A DNA stretch of 64,000 bases from JASSUD01 sp031963445 (lineage in GTDB: Bacteria > Pseudomonadota > Gammaproteobacteria > Burkholderiales > Burkholderiaceae): the NCBI GenBank assembly GCA_031963445.1, contig JASSUH010000001.1:682001-746000 (forward strand), given 5' to 3'. The notes under the pieces were generated by a model. It was not told the DNA's origin, made no database searches, and was given only the letters and a program-made list of their open reading frames with translations. Made by a program: the position numbers and the translations under genes. The first letter of the stretch is position 1. The number at the start of each line of letters is the position of its first letter. This document shows, piece by piece, positions 1 to 8,101 of this stretch.

Positions 1-172
1 CTTCTTCATGTAGCTCCCGATACATCGCTTGCATAGGAGACTCACCACGTTTGATGCCCCCTTGTGGAAATTGCCACGAATGCTCACGTAAGCGCTTGCC
101 CCAAAATACTTCATTACCCGCATTTAAGAGCACGATGCCGACGTTCGGGCGAAAGCCGTCGCGATCCAGCAT
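1..172 (-). CDS. rppH: RNA pyrophosphohydrolase RppH (N-terminal part, runs off the window)
   Basis: The reverse strand from the ATG at 172 encodes a 57-residue start of a Nudix protein beginning MLDRDGFRPNVGIVLLN. The segment WQFPQGGIKRGE followed by MYRELHEE is the first part of the Nudix box (GX5EX7REUXEE), so the metal-binding helix starts right at the window edge. RppH removes pyrophosphate from the 5' triphosphate of mRNAs and so starts RNase E-dependent decay. It is divergent from proS with a 92-bp gap, an arrangement known in Burkholderia. The C-terminal two thirds lie outside the window, so an intact gene cannot be confirmed. Family assignment is firm; the distinction from other Nudix hydrolases rests on the N-terminus and the proS neighbour. 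Confidence 0.9.
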   Translation of the reverse strand, partial: MLDRDGFRPNVGIVLLNAGNEVFWGKRLREHSWQFPQGGIKRGESPMQAMYRELHEE

Positions 173-264
173 ACAATTACCTTTTACCCATTAAAATTGG
201 ACGATTATAAACAGTAATCGGGCGCCGCGCATAATGCGCGATTGCTTAATTTTGGAAAAATTGA

Positions 265-1995
265 ATGAAAGCCTCACAGTTTTTTATTACCACCTTTAAA
301 CAAGCTCCAAATGATGCCGAGATTGTGAGTCACCAGCTCATGATGCGCGCTGGCATGATTCAGCGTGTAGCAAGTGGTATCTACACTTATATGCCGCTTG
401 GTCTGCGCTCGATTCGTAAGATAGAAGCCATTATTCGCCAAGAGATGAATCAGGCAGGGGCTACTGAGTTATTGATGCCAGCCGTACAGCCTGCTGCGTT
501 GTGGCAAGAATCGGGGCGCTGGTCGAAATATGGGGCTGAATTATTACGCTTTAAAGATCGCCATCAACGTGACTTTGTATTGGGGCCAACGCATGAAGAG
601 TTGATCACCGATATTGCCCGCAACAGCATCAAAAGCTATCGCCAATTGCCGTTTAATTTTTATCAGCTACAGACAAAGTTTCGTGATGAAGTGAGACCAC
701 GCTTTGGCGTGATGCGTGGGCGTGAATTTATGATGAAAGACGCCTATTCATTTGACAAAGATTACGCTGGGCTAGAGCTTTCCTATCAAAAAATGGTGCA
801 TGCGTATCAACGTATCTTTACGCGCCTTGGCCTGACATTTCGTATGGTTGCAGCGGATAACGGCTCAATTGGTGGGCGTAGCTCGCATGAATTTCATGTG
901 ATAGCGGAGACCGGTGAAGACGCAATTGCCTATTGCCCAACCTCAGATTACGCCGCCAATACAGAAGTAGCCGAAGCGCTGCCAGCTACTGAAAAACGCG
1001 CTATCGCTAGTGCACTGCTGACTAAAACCTCAACACCTGGCACGACAAAATGTGAGGCTGTTGCAGATTTTCTTAAGATACCGCTCGAGTCCACGGTTAA
1101 ATCATTGGTTGTGGTGATTGAGCAGGATGGTAAAGCGCCTGAAGTAACGCTGTTACTTTTGCGTGGCGATCATACGTTGAATGAAATAAAGGCAAGAAAA
1201 GTATTGGGTGATTTTCGCTTTGCTAGCGCGGCGGAAATTAACGAGTCGTTTGGCGCGCCGCCGGGCTACCTTGGGCCAATTGGCATTGATCAGTCGATTA
1301 AAGTGGTCGCTGATAGGAGCGTGGCACAGATGAGCGACTTTGTTGTGGGCGCTAATGAAGAGAATTATCACTTTACCGGTGTCAATTGGGGACGTGATTT
1401 GTCCGAGCCAAACGTTGCCGATTTGCGGCAAGTGGTGAATGGTGATCCTGCGCCAGATGGCAAAGGCAAACTAACGATCTGCCGTGGTATCGAAGTTGGG
1501 CACGTGTTTCAGCTAGGGACCAGCTACGCCGAAAAAATGGGCGCCACCTATTTAGACGATACAGGCAAGCCGCAACCGCTGTTAATGGGTTGCTATGGAA
1601 TTGGCATTACCCGTATTTTAGGCGCTGCGATCGAGCAAAATTTTGACGAGCGCGGCATCATCTGGCCTGCTGCGATGGCGCCTTTTGAAGTTGTGCTCTG
1701 CCCAATTGGTTACGAACGCAGTGAAAGCGTGCGCAGCGAGACCGATCGCTTATATGCGGCACTGCTTGCCGAAGGCGTCGACGTGGTACTCGACGACCGT
1801 GGCGAGCGTCCAGGCGCGATGTTCGCCGATTGGGAATTAATCGGCGTGCCATACCGACTAGTGATTGGTGAGCGTGCGCTTAACGAAGGCAAAGTTGAAT
1901 ACCAGGCGCGCCGTGATGCGCAGCCTAGTTTGTTAGCGGTAGCAGATGTCGTTGGGGTCGTGACGGCTAAGTTACGGGAATCGTTAACTGTTTGA
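265..1995 (+). CDS. proS: Prolyl-tRNA synthetase
   Basis: A 576-residue class II aminoacyl-tRNA synthetase of the bacterial (long) type, charging tRNA-Pro in the cytoplasm. The GPTHEE loop (about 107-112), motif 2 around FRDEVRPRFG (139-148) and motif 3 GCYGIGITR (about 442-450) are visible. The stretch from about 225 to 410 between motifs 2 and 3 corresponds to the YbaK-like editing insertion that clears mischarged Ala-tRNA-Pro; the anticodon-binding domain follows motif 3. Length matches the usual 570-580. The ATG at 265 fits the family N-terminus MKASQFFI. The gene is divergent from rppH and is followed by an orphan gene on the other strand rather than by a conserved neighbour. Confidence 0.97.
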   Translation: MKASQFFITTFKQAPNDAEIVSHQLMMRAGMIQRVASGIYTYMPLGLRSIRKIEAIIRQEMNQAGATELLMPAVQPAALWQESGRWSKYGAELLRFKDRHQRDFVLGPTHEELITDIARNSIKSYRQLPFNFYQLQTKFRDEVRPRFGVMRGREFMMKDAYSFDKDYAGLELSYQKMVHAYQRIFTRLGLTFRMVAADNGSIGGRSSHEFHVIAETGEDAIAYCPTSDYAANTEVAEALPATEKRAIASALLTKTSTPGTTKCEAVADFLKIPLESTVKSLVVVIEQDGKAPEVTLLLLRGDHTLNEIKARKVLGDFRFASAAEINESFGAPPGYLGPIGIDQSIKVVADRSVAQMSDFVVGANEENYHFTGVNWGRDLSEPNVADLRQVVNGDPAPDGKGKLTICRGIEVGHVFQLGTSYAEKMGATYLDDTGKPQPLLMGCYGIGITRILGAAIEQNFDERGIIWPAAMAPFEVVLCPIGYERSESVRSETDRLYAALLAEGVDVVLDDRGERPGAMFADWELIGVPYRLVIGERALNEGKVEYQARRDAQPSLLAVADVVGVVTAKLRESLTV

Positions 1996-2165
1996 TGTAT
2001 AGCATTTTTATATAGCTTTGATTGGTAGTAGCTTTAAGGATGTTTTGCTCAGCCCTAGGTGTTGTTATTTTTTGTGCCTGAGGCTGGGTAAAGCATCTCT
2101 AAAAAAATATAAAAATGCGGATAAAAATAATTTTATTTATCAAAAATTTCATATAAGGTTTATAT

Positions 2166-2747
2166 TTATTTTTCTGGTAAGCGAACATCGCTCCAAAAAA
2201 TAGCTAAACGTTCCCCTTTTTCGCACAAATTATCAAATTTTTGATACCAATCATTAATTTCGTCTTTTTTAGAGGTCAGTGCTGGAGTAAGATTTTTTAA
2301 AGATTGAAGCTCCTGACTAAATTCCTTTTTTTCTTTGTAAAAAACTTGATACTCTTTCTCCATCCTCTCTAAAGTAGAGAGCAAAGCTCTCTTTTGATCA
2401 TTAATTTGAGCTTTTTCTAATGCATCTGATACTTCTTGTCGAAAGAAAAATAATTTTTTCTGGATGATGAGAGAATTATTTTCTAAAGATTTATTTAAAT
2501 ATTCTAATTCTTTTGCTTTGTTTATTTTTTTTGTAGGGCAATTATTGTTTTCTTTGAAAGAAATATTTCTGCTTTTTGTTAGGGTGGAATCATTATTAGA
2601 TGTGGGGGATAATCTGCACAAGATGCAATTTTTTTCTCTTATGTGATTGCTTCGAGGAGGAGGGATTATTTCTTGTTTAGGGTGAGTATATTGCGAAATT
2701 AAATAATTGGTTTTGTTTTCTATTTTTTGGCTCATAATTATTCCCAT
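2166..2747 (-). CDS. Orphan low-GC coiled-coil protein
   Basis: I do not recognise this 193-residue protein. It is strikingly rich in Lys, Asn, Glu and Ile and its DNA is much more AT-rich than the flanking housekeeping genes, which suggests acquisition or relaxed evolution. Residues about 75-175 are charged heptad-like helix (KELEYLNKSLENN, LEKAQINDQKRAL, LERMEKEYQVFYKEKKEF) and probably form a coiled coil; the first 60 residues look disordered and carry two Cys close together (CILC). There is no signal peptide or membrane segment. An internal ATG at 2735 (MSQKIENK), preceded by GGGA at good spacing, is an equally good start. Its location among other orphans would suit a secreted or host-interaction protein, but nothing in it proves that. 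Confidence 0.55.
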   Translation of the reverse strand: MGIIMSQKIENKTNYLISQYTHPKQEIIPPPRSNHIREKNCILCRLSPTSNNDSTLTKSRNISFKENNNCPTKKINKAKELEYLNKSLENNSLIIQKKLFFFRQEVSDALEKAQINDQKRALLSTLERMEKEYQVFYKEKKEFSQELQSLKNLTPALTSKKDEINDWYQKFDNLCEKGERLAIFWSDVRLPEK

Positions 2748-3017
2748 ATTGATTATTCCAATATGAAGATATAAGAAAACTATTATTTTCTTCTGGATGT
2801 CGGAAATATTGTTTAATAAACCGAAATTTTTACTTTAACTAAATCATGATTGGCGTAGATGTTGAGCTATGCGTAAATTTAAGTGAGAGCTGCACGACAT
2901 ATAAAAAATACTGTGCAGAAGGTGGGGTTCTACGGTATGGGAAAGAATGCGCTTGCATTTGGTAAGCGTTTTAAGAGGCGCTAAATAAATGGCGAGCTAA
3001 GGAAGTAACAAAGACGA
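2748..3017. other. Intergenic stretch without recognised gene
   Basis: Between the two orphan genes I see no supported coding sequence. The first 100 bp are AT-rich and lie upstream of the low-GC orphan on the minus strand, so they may hold its promoter. The rest includes degenerate pieces resembling the D-family repeat ends (GCGCTAAATAAAT near 2980) and leads into the perfect hairpin at 3018-3060. Confidence 0.4.
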
Positions 3018-3060
3018 GCTGAATAAACGGCAAACAACTATTGTTTGCCGTTTATTCAGC
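3018..3060. terminator. Perfect 18-bp hairpin, probable terminator (D-type ends)
   Basis: The arms at 3018-3035 and 3043-3060 are exact reverse complements of 18 nt with a 7-nt loop. It lies 30 bp beyond the stop codon of the minus-strand gene at 3090-3629 and would form in its transcript. The outer arm sequence GCTGAATAAAC is the same as the ends of the D-family repeats elsewhere in the window, so this may be a minimal D element that works as a terminator. Confidence 0.6.
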
Positions 3061-3089
3061 ATTTGTTTGAATCAGCAAGGAAGTCGGCT

Positions 3090-3629
3090 TTAAACAATAT
3101 CAGCCGAAGGCAGAAGATGCGTACGTTCTGTAAGTGGTGCACTGCTTTGGATTGCTTTATTTTTTAAAGCATTACTTACGGCGTAATAGTAAATAGAGAT
3201 TGCAGTAGTAATAAAAGATGTAAAAGCGAAAGATGCAGAAGCAATTACCTGGCATTTAATATTGGTTTTATTTTTTGAAGCGTTACTTGCGCAGTAATAG
3301 TAAATAGAAATTGCAGTAGCAATAGCAGATGTAAAAGCGAAAGAGGCAGAGGCAATTCCTCGCCATTTAGCATTCGTCAAAGCGCGCGCATTTGTTGTTG
3401 GAGATTCTGCAGCGGCTTTCAAGGATGCGTGGCGATCTATTTCATTGATCAGTGCAAACACGATGCAAAGCGTGCCGCTCATTCCGAAGTAAAGCGCTAC
3501 TGACAGTGCCTTAATAGCTTGTTCATTGTTTGTATCCAACTCGCTTAACTGTTGCTCAGGTACGGTTGGACTGATTCTATTTCTTTCTACGGTAGTGATA
3601 ATTCCGGGATTAGAGAGGGTAACGGGCAT
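3090..3629 (-). CDS. Orphan membrane protein with tandemly duplicated transmembrane unit
   Basis: Not a family I recognise. From the ATG at 3629 (MPVTLSNPG) the protein is 179 residues; an in-frame ATG at 3707 would add 26 residues that look less natural, and neither start has a strong ribosome binding site. There are about three hydrophobic segments: one around ALSVALYFGMSGTLCIVFAL and two that are near-copies of each other (ASASFAFTSAIATAISIYYY and ASASFAFTSFITTAISIYYY), each followed by a basic SNA.KNK stretch. The copy is visible at DNA level between about 3140 and 3370, so it is a recent internal tandem duplication. The hydrophobic hairpin layout resembles small inner membrane or host-membrane-inserting proteins, but function is unknown. 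Confidence 0.55.
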   Translation of the reverse strand: MPVTLSNPGIITTVERNRISPTVPEQQLSELDTNNEQAIKALSVALYFGMSGTLCIVFALINEIDRHASLKAAAESPTTNARALTNAKWRGIASASFAFTSAIATAISIYYYCASNASKNKTNIKCQVIASASFAFTSFITTAISIYYYAVSNALKNKAIQSSAPLTERTHLLPSADIV

Positions 3630-3973
3630 ATTTTTTACTTGATTATGTAAGCAAACTTCGCCTGAATGGATGAAGGCTACGAAAGCCCTGCGCGAGCGAC
3701 TGCGCATTGTCAGCAGGACTTCGAGTGCACTCTTACAGAAGATTAAAACGCATCAAGTAAAGAGGGAAAATAAGAACAATCTGGAAAATATCTGCGTTGG
3801 TGGGGGGCAAGTTTATTTTTATAGCAAGCGGCTAAGGAGGGTTTGCATCGCCTGTGAGCAAAAGATGCCTTTGCTACTCGTAAAGCTGCCTGATGTAAAA
3901 AAGGAGGCGTTACGCCTCCTATACTATCTAAACCTGTTTTCAGTAATTTTTATTTTGTAGCTTCTTTTGTAAT

Positions 3974-4082
3974 AGCCTGTTCATGATCTCAAAGAGGAGA
4001 GAGTTGAGAGGTTATCGGTAGTCATGTTGGGGTTCCTTCGTCACCCCAACACAACCCACTTTTGAAGATCCTGAGCAGGCTT
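3974..4082. repeat. A-family palindromic repeat
   Basis: Ends AGCCTGTTCATGATCT and GATCCTGAGCAGGCTT are inverted copies, enclosing the GTTGGGGTTCC / CACCCCAAC core typical of family A. It lies downstream of ffh (minus strand), where it could fold in the ffh transcript. Confidence 0.8.
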
Positions 4083-4113
4083 TAGATGCTCACTCCATTC
4101 ATTTGATACCTTC

Positions 4114-5481
4114 TTAACGCAAACCAGGCATCATCCCTTGCATGCCGCGCATCATCTTGGCTAAGTTGCCGCCTTTCATTTTTTTCATCATCGTACGCAT
4201 TTGCTCGTATTGAGTGAGCATGCGGTTTAGCTCTTGCACTTGCACGCCAGCCCCTGCGGCTACGCGGCGTTTGCGGCTGGCTTTGAGCAATTCTGGCTTG
4301 GTGCGTTCACCTGGGGTCATCGAATTGATCATGGCTAGCATGCGGCGCACTTGCTTTTCAGTTTGGCCTAAATTGATACCACCAGCCGCTTGGCGCAATT
4401 GCATGGGCAGCTTGTCTAACATTGCAGAAAGGCCTTGCATTTTGTTCATTTGGTCGAGCTGCGCGCCGAAGTCATTTAAATCAAAAGTGCCGCCTTTCTT
4501 GACTTTGTTAGCTAATTTTTCCGCTGCTTTTTCATCGGCACCTCGCTTAGCAATCTCCACTAAGCTGAGGATGTCGCCCATGCCAAGAATGCGCTCGGCC
4601 ATGCGTTGCGGATGAAAAACTTCAAGGCCATCGAGCTTTTCACTAGTACCGGCAAATTTAATCGGCTTGCCGGTGATATGTCGCACTGAGAGTGCTGCGC
4701 CACCGCGGGCATCACCATCTAACTTAGATAGCACAAGGCCGGTGAGAGGCAATGCGTCATTGAACGCTTTCGCTGTATTGACTGCGTCTTGACCAAGCAT
4801 CGCATCGACCACAAATAGCGTTTCAGCTGGCTTGAGGGCAGTATGCAATGCTGCTATTTCTTGCATCATCGCTTCATCAATGCCCAGGCGACCAGCCGTA
4901 TCAACGATTAAGACGTCGTAATAACGCTTTTTCGCTTCTTCAAGTGCAGCCTGAGCAATCTCGAGAGGCTTTTGCCCACTTTGCGAAGCGAAGAAATCTG
5001 CGCCAGCTTGTTCGGTAACGGTTTTTAGCTGGTCGATTGCGGCAGGGCGGTAAACGTCGCATGAAACAGTTAGAACTTTCTTTTTCTGCTCCTCGCGCAA
5101 CAACTTGGCAAGCTTACCAACGGTGGTCGTTTTACCTACACCTTGTAGCCCCGCCATCAAAATAATGGCAGGTGGTGTGACGGCTAAATTAAGCGTCGCA
5201 GCTTTGCCTTCATAATCGCCACCCATCAACGCAGTTAATTCGCGCTGTACCACGCCAACCAGCGCTTGTCCGGGGGTTAGGCTATTAGTGACTTCTGCGC
5301 CAAGCGCTTTCTCTTTGACGCGCTCGAGAAAGTCACGCACAACGGGTAGCGCAACATCGGCTTCGAGTAATGCAGTGCGCACTTCGCGCAGCATTTCTTG
5401 AGTATTGGATTCTGTCAGTCGGGCCTCGCCACGCATGGTTTTAACAATGCGGGAGAGTCGTTGAGTTAAATTATCGAACAT
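4114..5481 (-). CDS. ffh: Signal recognition particle protein Ffh (SRP54)
   Basis: A 455-residue SRP GTPase that with 4.5S RNA captures signal sequences at the ribosome and, via FtsY, delivers inner-membrane proteins to SecYEG. An N-terminal helical bundle (1-95) is followed by the G domain with P-loop GLQGVGKTTT (111-120), the DTAGR motif (194-198) and the SKLDGDARGG segment. The Met-rich M domain fills the C-terminus, ending with clustered Met residues (MMKKMKGGNLAKMMRGMQGMM) that bind signal peptides. Length is normal. It is divergent from the ypjD-like gene, as in Burkholderia. Start at 5481 gives the standard MFDNLTQRLS N-terminus. Confidence 0.98.
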   Translation of the reverse strand: MFDNLTQRLSRIVKTMRGEARLTESNTQEMLREVRTALLEADVALPVVRDFLERVKEKALGAEVTNSLTPGQALVGVVQRELTALMGGDYEGKAATLNLAVTPPAIILMAGLQGVGKTTTVGKLAKLLREEQKKKVLTVSCDVYRPAAIDQLKTVTEQAGADFFASQSGQKPLEIAQAALEEAKKRYYDVLIVDTAGRLGIDEAMMQEIAALHTALKPAETLFVVDAMLGQDAVNTAKAFNDALPLTGLVLSKLDGDARGGAALSVRHITGKPIKFAGTSEKLDGLEVFHPQRMAERILGMGDILSLVEIAKRGADEKAAEKLANKVKKGGTFDLNDFGAQLDQMNKMQGLSAMLDKLPMQLRQAAGGINLGQTEKQVRRMLAMINSMTPGERTKPELLKASRKRRVAAGAGVQVQELNRMLTQYEQMRTMMKKMKGGNLAKMMRGMQGMMPGLR

Positions 5482-5513
5482 GGTTGTAAGAAGAAAAACA
5501 AAAAAGCAACGTT

Positions 5514-5743
5514 AGGCAAACGCTGAATAAACCGGGAGAAGCGGCATAGCGCTCGAAATCTGTATCTATTCCATATATGCTTGAGTCTCGATGCATCTTC
5601 GTGCTTGACCAAGCAATTTTTTTTGAGCAGCTGATTAAATCGACTCCTGTCTTAGAATCGTAGGTTGGGGTGACGCAGGAACCCCAACATGCCTACCAAG
5701 CACCTTTCAGCGCCTTCTGCTTAGAAATCGTGAACAGGTTCTA
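5514..5743. repeat. D-end fragment followed by A-family repeat (right half)
   Basis: The stretch 5514-5550 begins with ACGCTGAATAAACC, the D-family terminus, without its partner arm. Bases 5659-5743 carry the right half of an A element: GTAGGTTGGGGTGACG, GGAACCCCAAC and the end TCGTGAACAGGTTCTA. No gene is visible between the ffh start and the next gene at 5786. Confidence 0.65.
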
Positions 5744-5785
5744 AAGAAGCGCTACATCAACGCTTATCCAATCTAAATTTTAAGC

Positions 5786-6643
5786 ATGAACATTGTACTG
5801 TATATTTTCACCGCCCTAATTTACTGTGGTTTGGCTCTCGAAGCTTGGCCTAGTAAAGGCTGTTCAGTGATGCGTGGAGTAAAGCCCAGAATTAGGCGAG
5901 GGCTGCTTTTGTTGGCGTTTATTTTGCATGGCCTGTTATTACACGCGATAATTTTTCCACCAGATGCTATGTTTTTTGGCTTTGCGCAGGCGCTGTCAGT
6001 GATGTTTTGGCTAGGAGTGGGCATCTATTGGATTGAGAGTCTTTTCTATTCACTCGAAGGCATGCAACGTTTTGTGCTTCCGCTCGCGGCGGTAGCAGCC
6101 CTTTTGTCGTTGCTGTTTCCTGGCGTGCGCGTTTTGCCGTATGCGGCTAACCCGCTTTTTAAACTGCATTTTATGGTGGCTAATATGGCTTACGGCCTAT
6201 TAGCCATTGTTGCTGCGCACGCTGTGCTAATGCTGCTGCTTGAGCGGCGCTTGCATGCACCGTTAGCTATGCAGAGGTTCCCTCACTCGTCGTCACTTAT
6301 TGCAAAATGCAATTGGCTTGATACGTTGCCACCGCTTTTGACGCTTGAGAAATTGTTATTTCGTTTGATTGCTGCTGGTTTTGTATTACTAACGCTAGCT
6401 TTAGGCTCTGGCATTCTTTTTAGTGAATACCTATCTGATCGCGCGTTGAAATTTGATCATAAGACTGTCTTTGCATTGCTCTCGTGGCTAATGTTTGGCG
6501 CGGTGCTAATTGGGCGTAGATGTTATGGTTGGCGTGGTCGTTCCGCGTTGCGTTGGGTGCTAGCGGCTTTTGCGGCGTTGCTGTTTGCGTATGTAGGGAG
6601 TCGCTTTGTACTAGAAGTCCTATTACACCGAGCCGTGGTTTAA
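5786..6643 (+). CDS. Inner membrane cytochrome c assembly-type protein (YpjD/CcsA/HemX-like)
   Basis: A 285-residue polytopic membrane protein with about eight hydrophobic segments and few charged residues. The layout matches the YpjD/CcsA-like family of cytochrome c assembly proteins, which hold haem in the membrane, and the WLDTLPPLLTLEKLLFRLIAAGF region followed by a GSGILFSEY segment is typical. The position between ffh and the PP0621-like and ampD genes is the usual Burkholderia order. In this family the exact role is often unproved; haem handling or a non-catalytic homologue are both possible. The stop codon TAA at 6641-6643 is also the first base triplet of the following repeat. Confidence 0.85.
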   Translation: MNIVLYIFTALIYCGLALEAWPSKGCSVMRGVKPRIRRGLLLLAFILHGLLLHAIIFPPDAMFFGFAQALSVMFWLGVGIYWIESLFYSLEGMQRFVLPLAAVAALLSLLFPGVRVLPYAANPLFKLHFMVANMAYGLLAIVAAHAVLMLLLERRLHAPLAMQRFPHSSSLIAKCNWLDTLPPLLTLEKLLFRLIAAGFVLLTLALGSGILFSEYLSDRALKFDHKTVFALLSWLMFGAVLIGRRCYGWRGRSALRWVLAAFAALLFAYVGSRFVLEVLLHRAVV

Positions 6644-6855
6644 GAACTTGTTTAGGATCTCAAAGAGAAGAGAGGTGAGAGGTTATCGGTAGTCATGTTG
6701 GGGTTCCTTCGTCACCCCAACCTACACACATTGCCAAAGAATCATAGGTTGGGGTGACGAAGGAACCCCAACGTGTGCATCAACAGCCTTGTATCTTTAT
6801 TGGGTCTTCTGAAAGACCTAATGTGGGCTCTTAGAAAGATCCTGAACAAGTTTTA
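6641..6855. repeat. A-family palindromic repeat (full length)
   Basis: About 215 bp beginning at the stop codon of the upstream gene (TAAGAACTTGTTTAGGATCT) and ending GATCCTGAACAAGTTTT. The inner arms GTTGGGGTTCCTTCGTCACC and its inverted copy, separated by about 30 bp, form a strong stem. Confidence 0.85.
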
Positions 6856-6890
6856 ACAATCTCTAGCCAGTCTGAAAACAAATTCAAAAC

Positions 6891-7178
6891 ATGTCCCGCT
6901 TAATTTTTTGTTTCTTTGTTATATTGGCCTGCAGATGGGTTTGGCGTCTTACTTGCGCGGCAAAAATAGCCAAGCGCAACGCTCATGATGCAACGCATAC
7001 TGTTAGTCGCTCTCATTCGGCATCTGAGCAGATGGTGCGCTGCATTGAATGTGGCGTTTATCTGCCAATTAGCCAAGCACAGTGCTTGGCTAAACAGTTA
7101 TTTCGCTGCCGCGAACATACTCATACCTCCACTCAACGTACTGCCACTCATGAAGCAGCAACGCAGGAGCAGCACTAA
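6891..7178 (+). CDS. PP0621 family small membrane-anchored zinc-ribbon-like protein
   Basis: A 95-residue protein with one hydrophobic N-terminal segment (MSRLIFCFFVILACRWVWRL) and the conserved block MVRCIECGVYLP..QA, ending with CREH. Cys-X2-Cys and Cys-X2-His make a likely metal site. This matches the small PP0621-type family found directly before ampD in Burkholderiales and pseudomonads. Function of the family is not established. It ends 2 bp before ampD, so the two are almost certainly cotranscribed. The C-terminal tail is Thr/His/Gln-rich and poorly conserved. Confidence 0.8.
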   Translation: MSRLIFCFFVILACRWVWRLTCAAKIAKRNAHDATHTVSRSHSASEQMVRCIECGVYLPISQAQCLAKQLFRCREHTHTSTQRTATHEAATQEQH

Positions 7179-7180
7179 AA

Positions 7181-7756
7181 ATGATTTCTTTTAACGTGAA
7201 CCACGAAGGCTGGCTAAGTCCTGCACGCTGTATCCCTTCTCCTAATTTTGATCTGTGGCCTGAAGGCACGCTGCCAAGCTTACTGGTGGTACACAATATT
7301 AGTTTGCCGCCAGGTGAGTTTGGGGGTAATGCGATTAGCGAATTTTTTTGCAATCAGCTTAATTTTGATGCGCATCCTTTTTATGAAGAAATTCGTGATG
7401 TACGGGTGTCAGCTCATTTTTTAATCACGCGCAAAGGTGAGCTGCTGCAGTTTGTTTCCTGCCAAAGGCGCGCTTGGCATGCTGGCTCGTCTAATTTTCT
7501 CGGGCGTGCGCAATGCAATAATTTTTCACTGGGGGTTGAGCTTGAAGGCAGCGATTTTGTGCCTTTTGAAGATGCGCAATACCAAACACTCGCGGCGTTG
7601 ACCAAAGCGTTATTAGCCACTTACCCAATCCGGGCTATAGCCGGGCACGCTGATATTGCGCCTGGACGTAAAACTGACCCCGGTCCATTTTTTGATTGGC
7701 AGCGTTTACAAATAGAGACCGCGCTAGACGATAGTTATTTCCCTTATCAGCGTTAG
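7181..7756 (+). CDS. ampD: 1,6-anhydro-N-acetylmuramyl-L-alanine amidase AmpD
   Basis: A 191-residue cytoplasmic amidase_2 enzyme that removes the stem peptide from 1,6-anhydro-MurNAc during cell-wall recycling. The zinc ligands are visible as H38 (VVHNISLPP), H156 (GHADIAPGRKTDPGP) and D166; the catalytic glutamate lies in LGVELEG (about 118-124). Length and the absence of a signal peptide fit AmpD rather than periplasmic AmiD. It follows the PP0621-like gene by 2 bp. The stop codon TAG (7754-7756) coincides with the first bases of a B repeat. Confidence 0.95.
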   Translation: MISFNVNHEGWLSPARCIPSPNFDLWPEGTLPSLLVVHNISLPPGEFGGNAISEFFCNQLNFDAHPFYEEIRDVRVSAHFLITRKGELLQFVSCQRRAWHAGSSNFLGRAQCNNFSLGVELEGSDFVPFEDAQYQTLAALTKALLATYPIRAIAGHADIAPGRKTDPGPFFDWQRLQIETALDDSYFPYQR

Positions 7757-7858
7757 AACCTTTTTAGGCTTTCCCTGGCGCCCTTGCGCCGCCTTGCCGT
7801 ACGCTTTGTACTGTCTGCGGCGGCGCAAGACCACCAGGAAAAGCCTAAAAAGGTTCTA
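7754..7858. repeat. B-family palindromic repeat
   Basis: Ends TAGAACCTTTTTAGGC and GCCTAAAAAGGTTCTA are inverted copies; inner arms CTTGCGCCGCC and GGCGGCGCAAG surround a GTAC-containing loop. It starts exactly on the ampD stop codon and could act as its terminator. Confidence 0.85.
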
Positions 7859-7861
7859 GGG

Positions 7862-7976
7862 CCTCTGTTCGCGATCTCTAAGAAGGCGCTGAGAGGTGCT
7901 TGGTAGACATGTTGGGGTTCCTTCGTCACCCCAACCTACGATTTGTCGATCTTCGTAGATTGGGGTGAACCAACAG
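7862..7976. repeat. A-family repeat (left half and core)
   Basis: Contains CTGTTCGCGATCT, then GTTGGGGTTCCTTCGTCACC and the inverted GATTGGGGTGA arm; the right terminus is missing. It sits between the B repeat and the nrdA control region. Confidence 0.7.
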
Positions 7977-8008
7977 CCTCTAAAAAATCAGAAGAAGCAT
8001 AAAAGAAA

Positions 8009-8074
8009 TTTACGCCTTCTGAAAAAATCACTATACTTGGTACGAATTTTTCGCATCCATACAATATATTGTAT
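8009..8074 (+). promoter_or_regulatory. nrdA promoter with candidate paired NrdR boxes
   Basis: A 16-bp palindrome ATACAATATATTGTAT at 8059-8074 closely resembles the NrdR box. A weaker match (ATCACTATACTTGGTA) lies at 8028-8043; the two centres are 31 bp apart, the three-helical-turn spacing expected for cooperative NrdR binding. A possible promoter (-35 TTTACG 8009-8014, 18-bp spacer, -10 TATACT 8033-8038) would put both boxes over the -10 and start site, as expected for repression. The nrdR gene itself is not in the window. The reading is inference from motif and position. Confidence 0.6.
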
Positions 8075-8101
8075 TTTTCAAATAGATTAGGAGTTCTCCT
8101 T

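Noticed and set aside
2018..2203. 61-codon plus-strand frame after proS
   Set aside because: AT-rich spacer translation without start signal; overlaps the 3' end of the low-GC orphan.
3670..3960. 96-codon plus-strand frame overlapping the membrane orphan start
   Set aside because: It overlaps the upstream part of another gene, has no ribosome binding site and no recognisable features.
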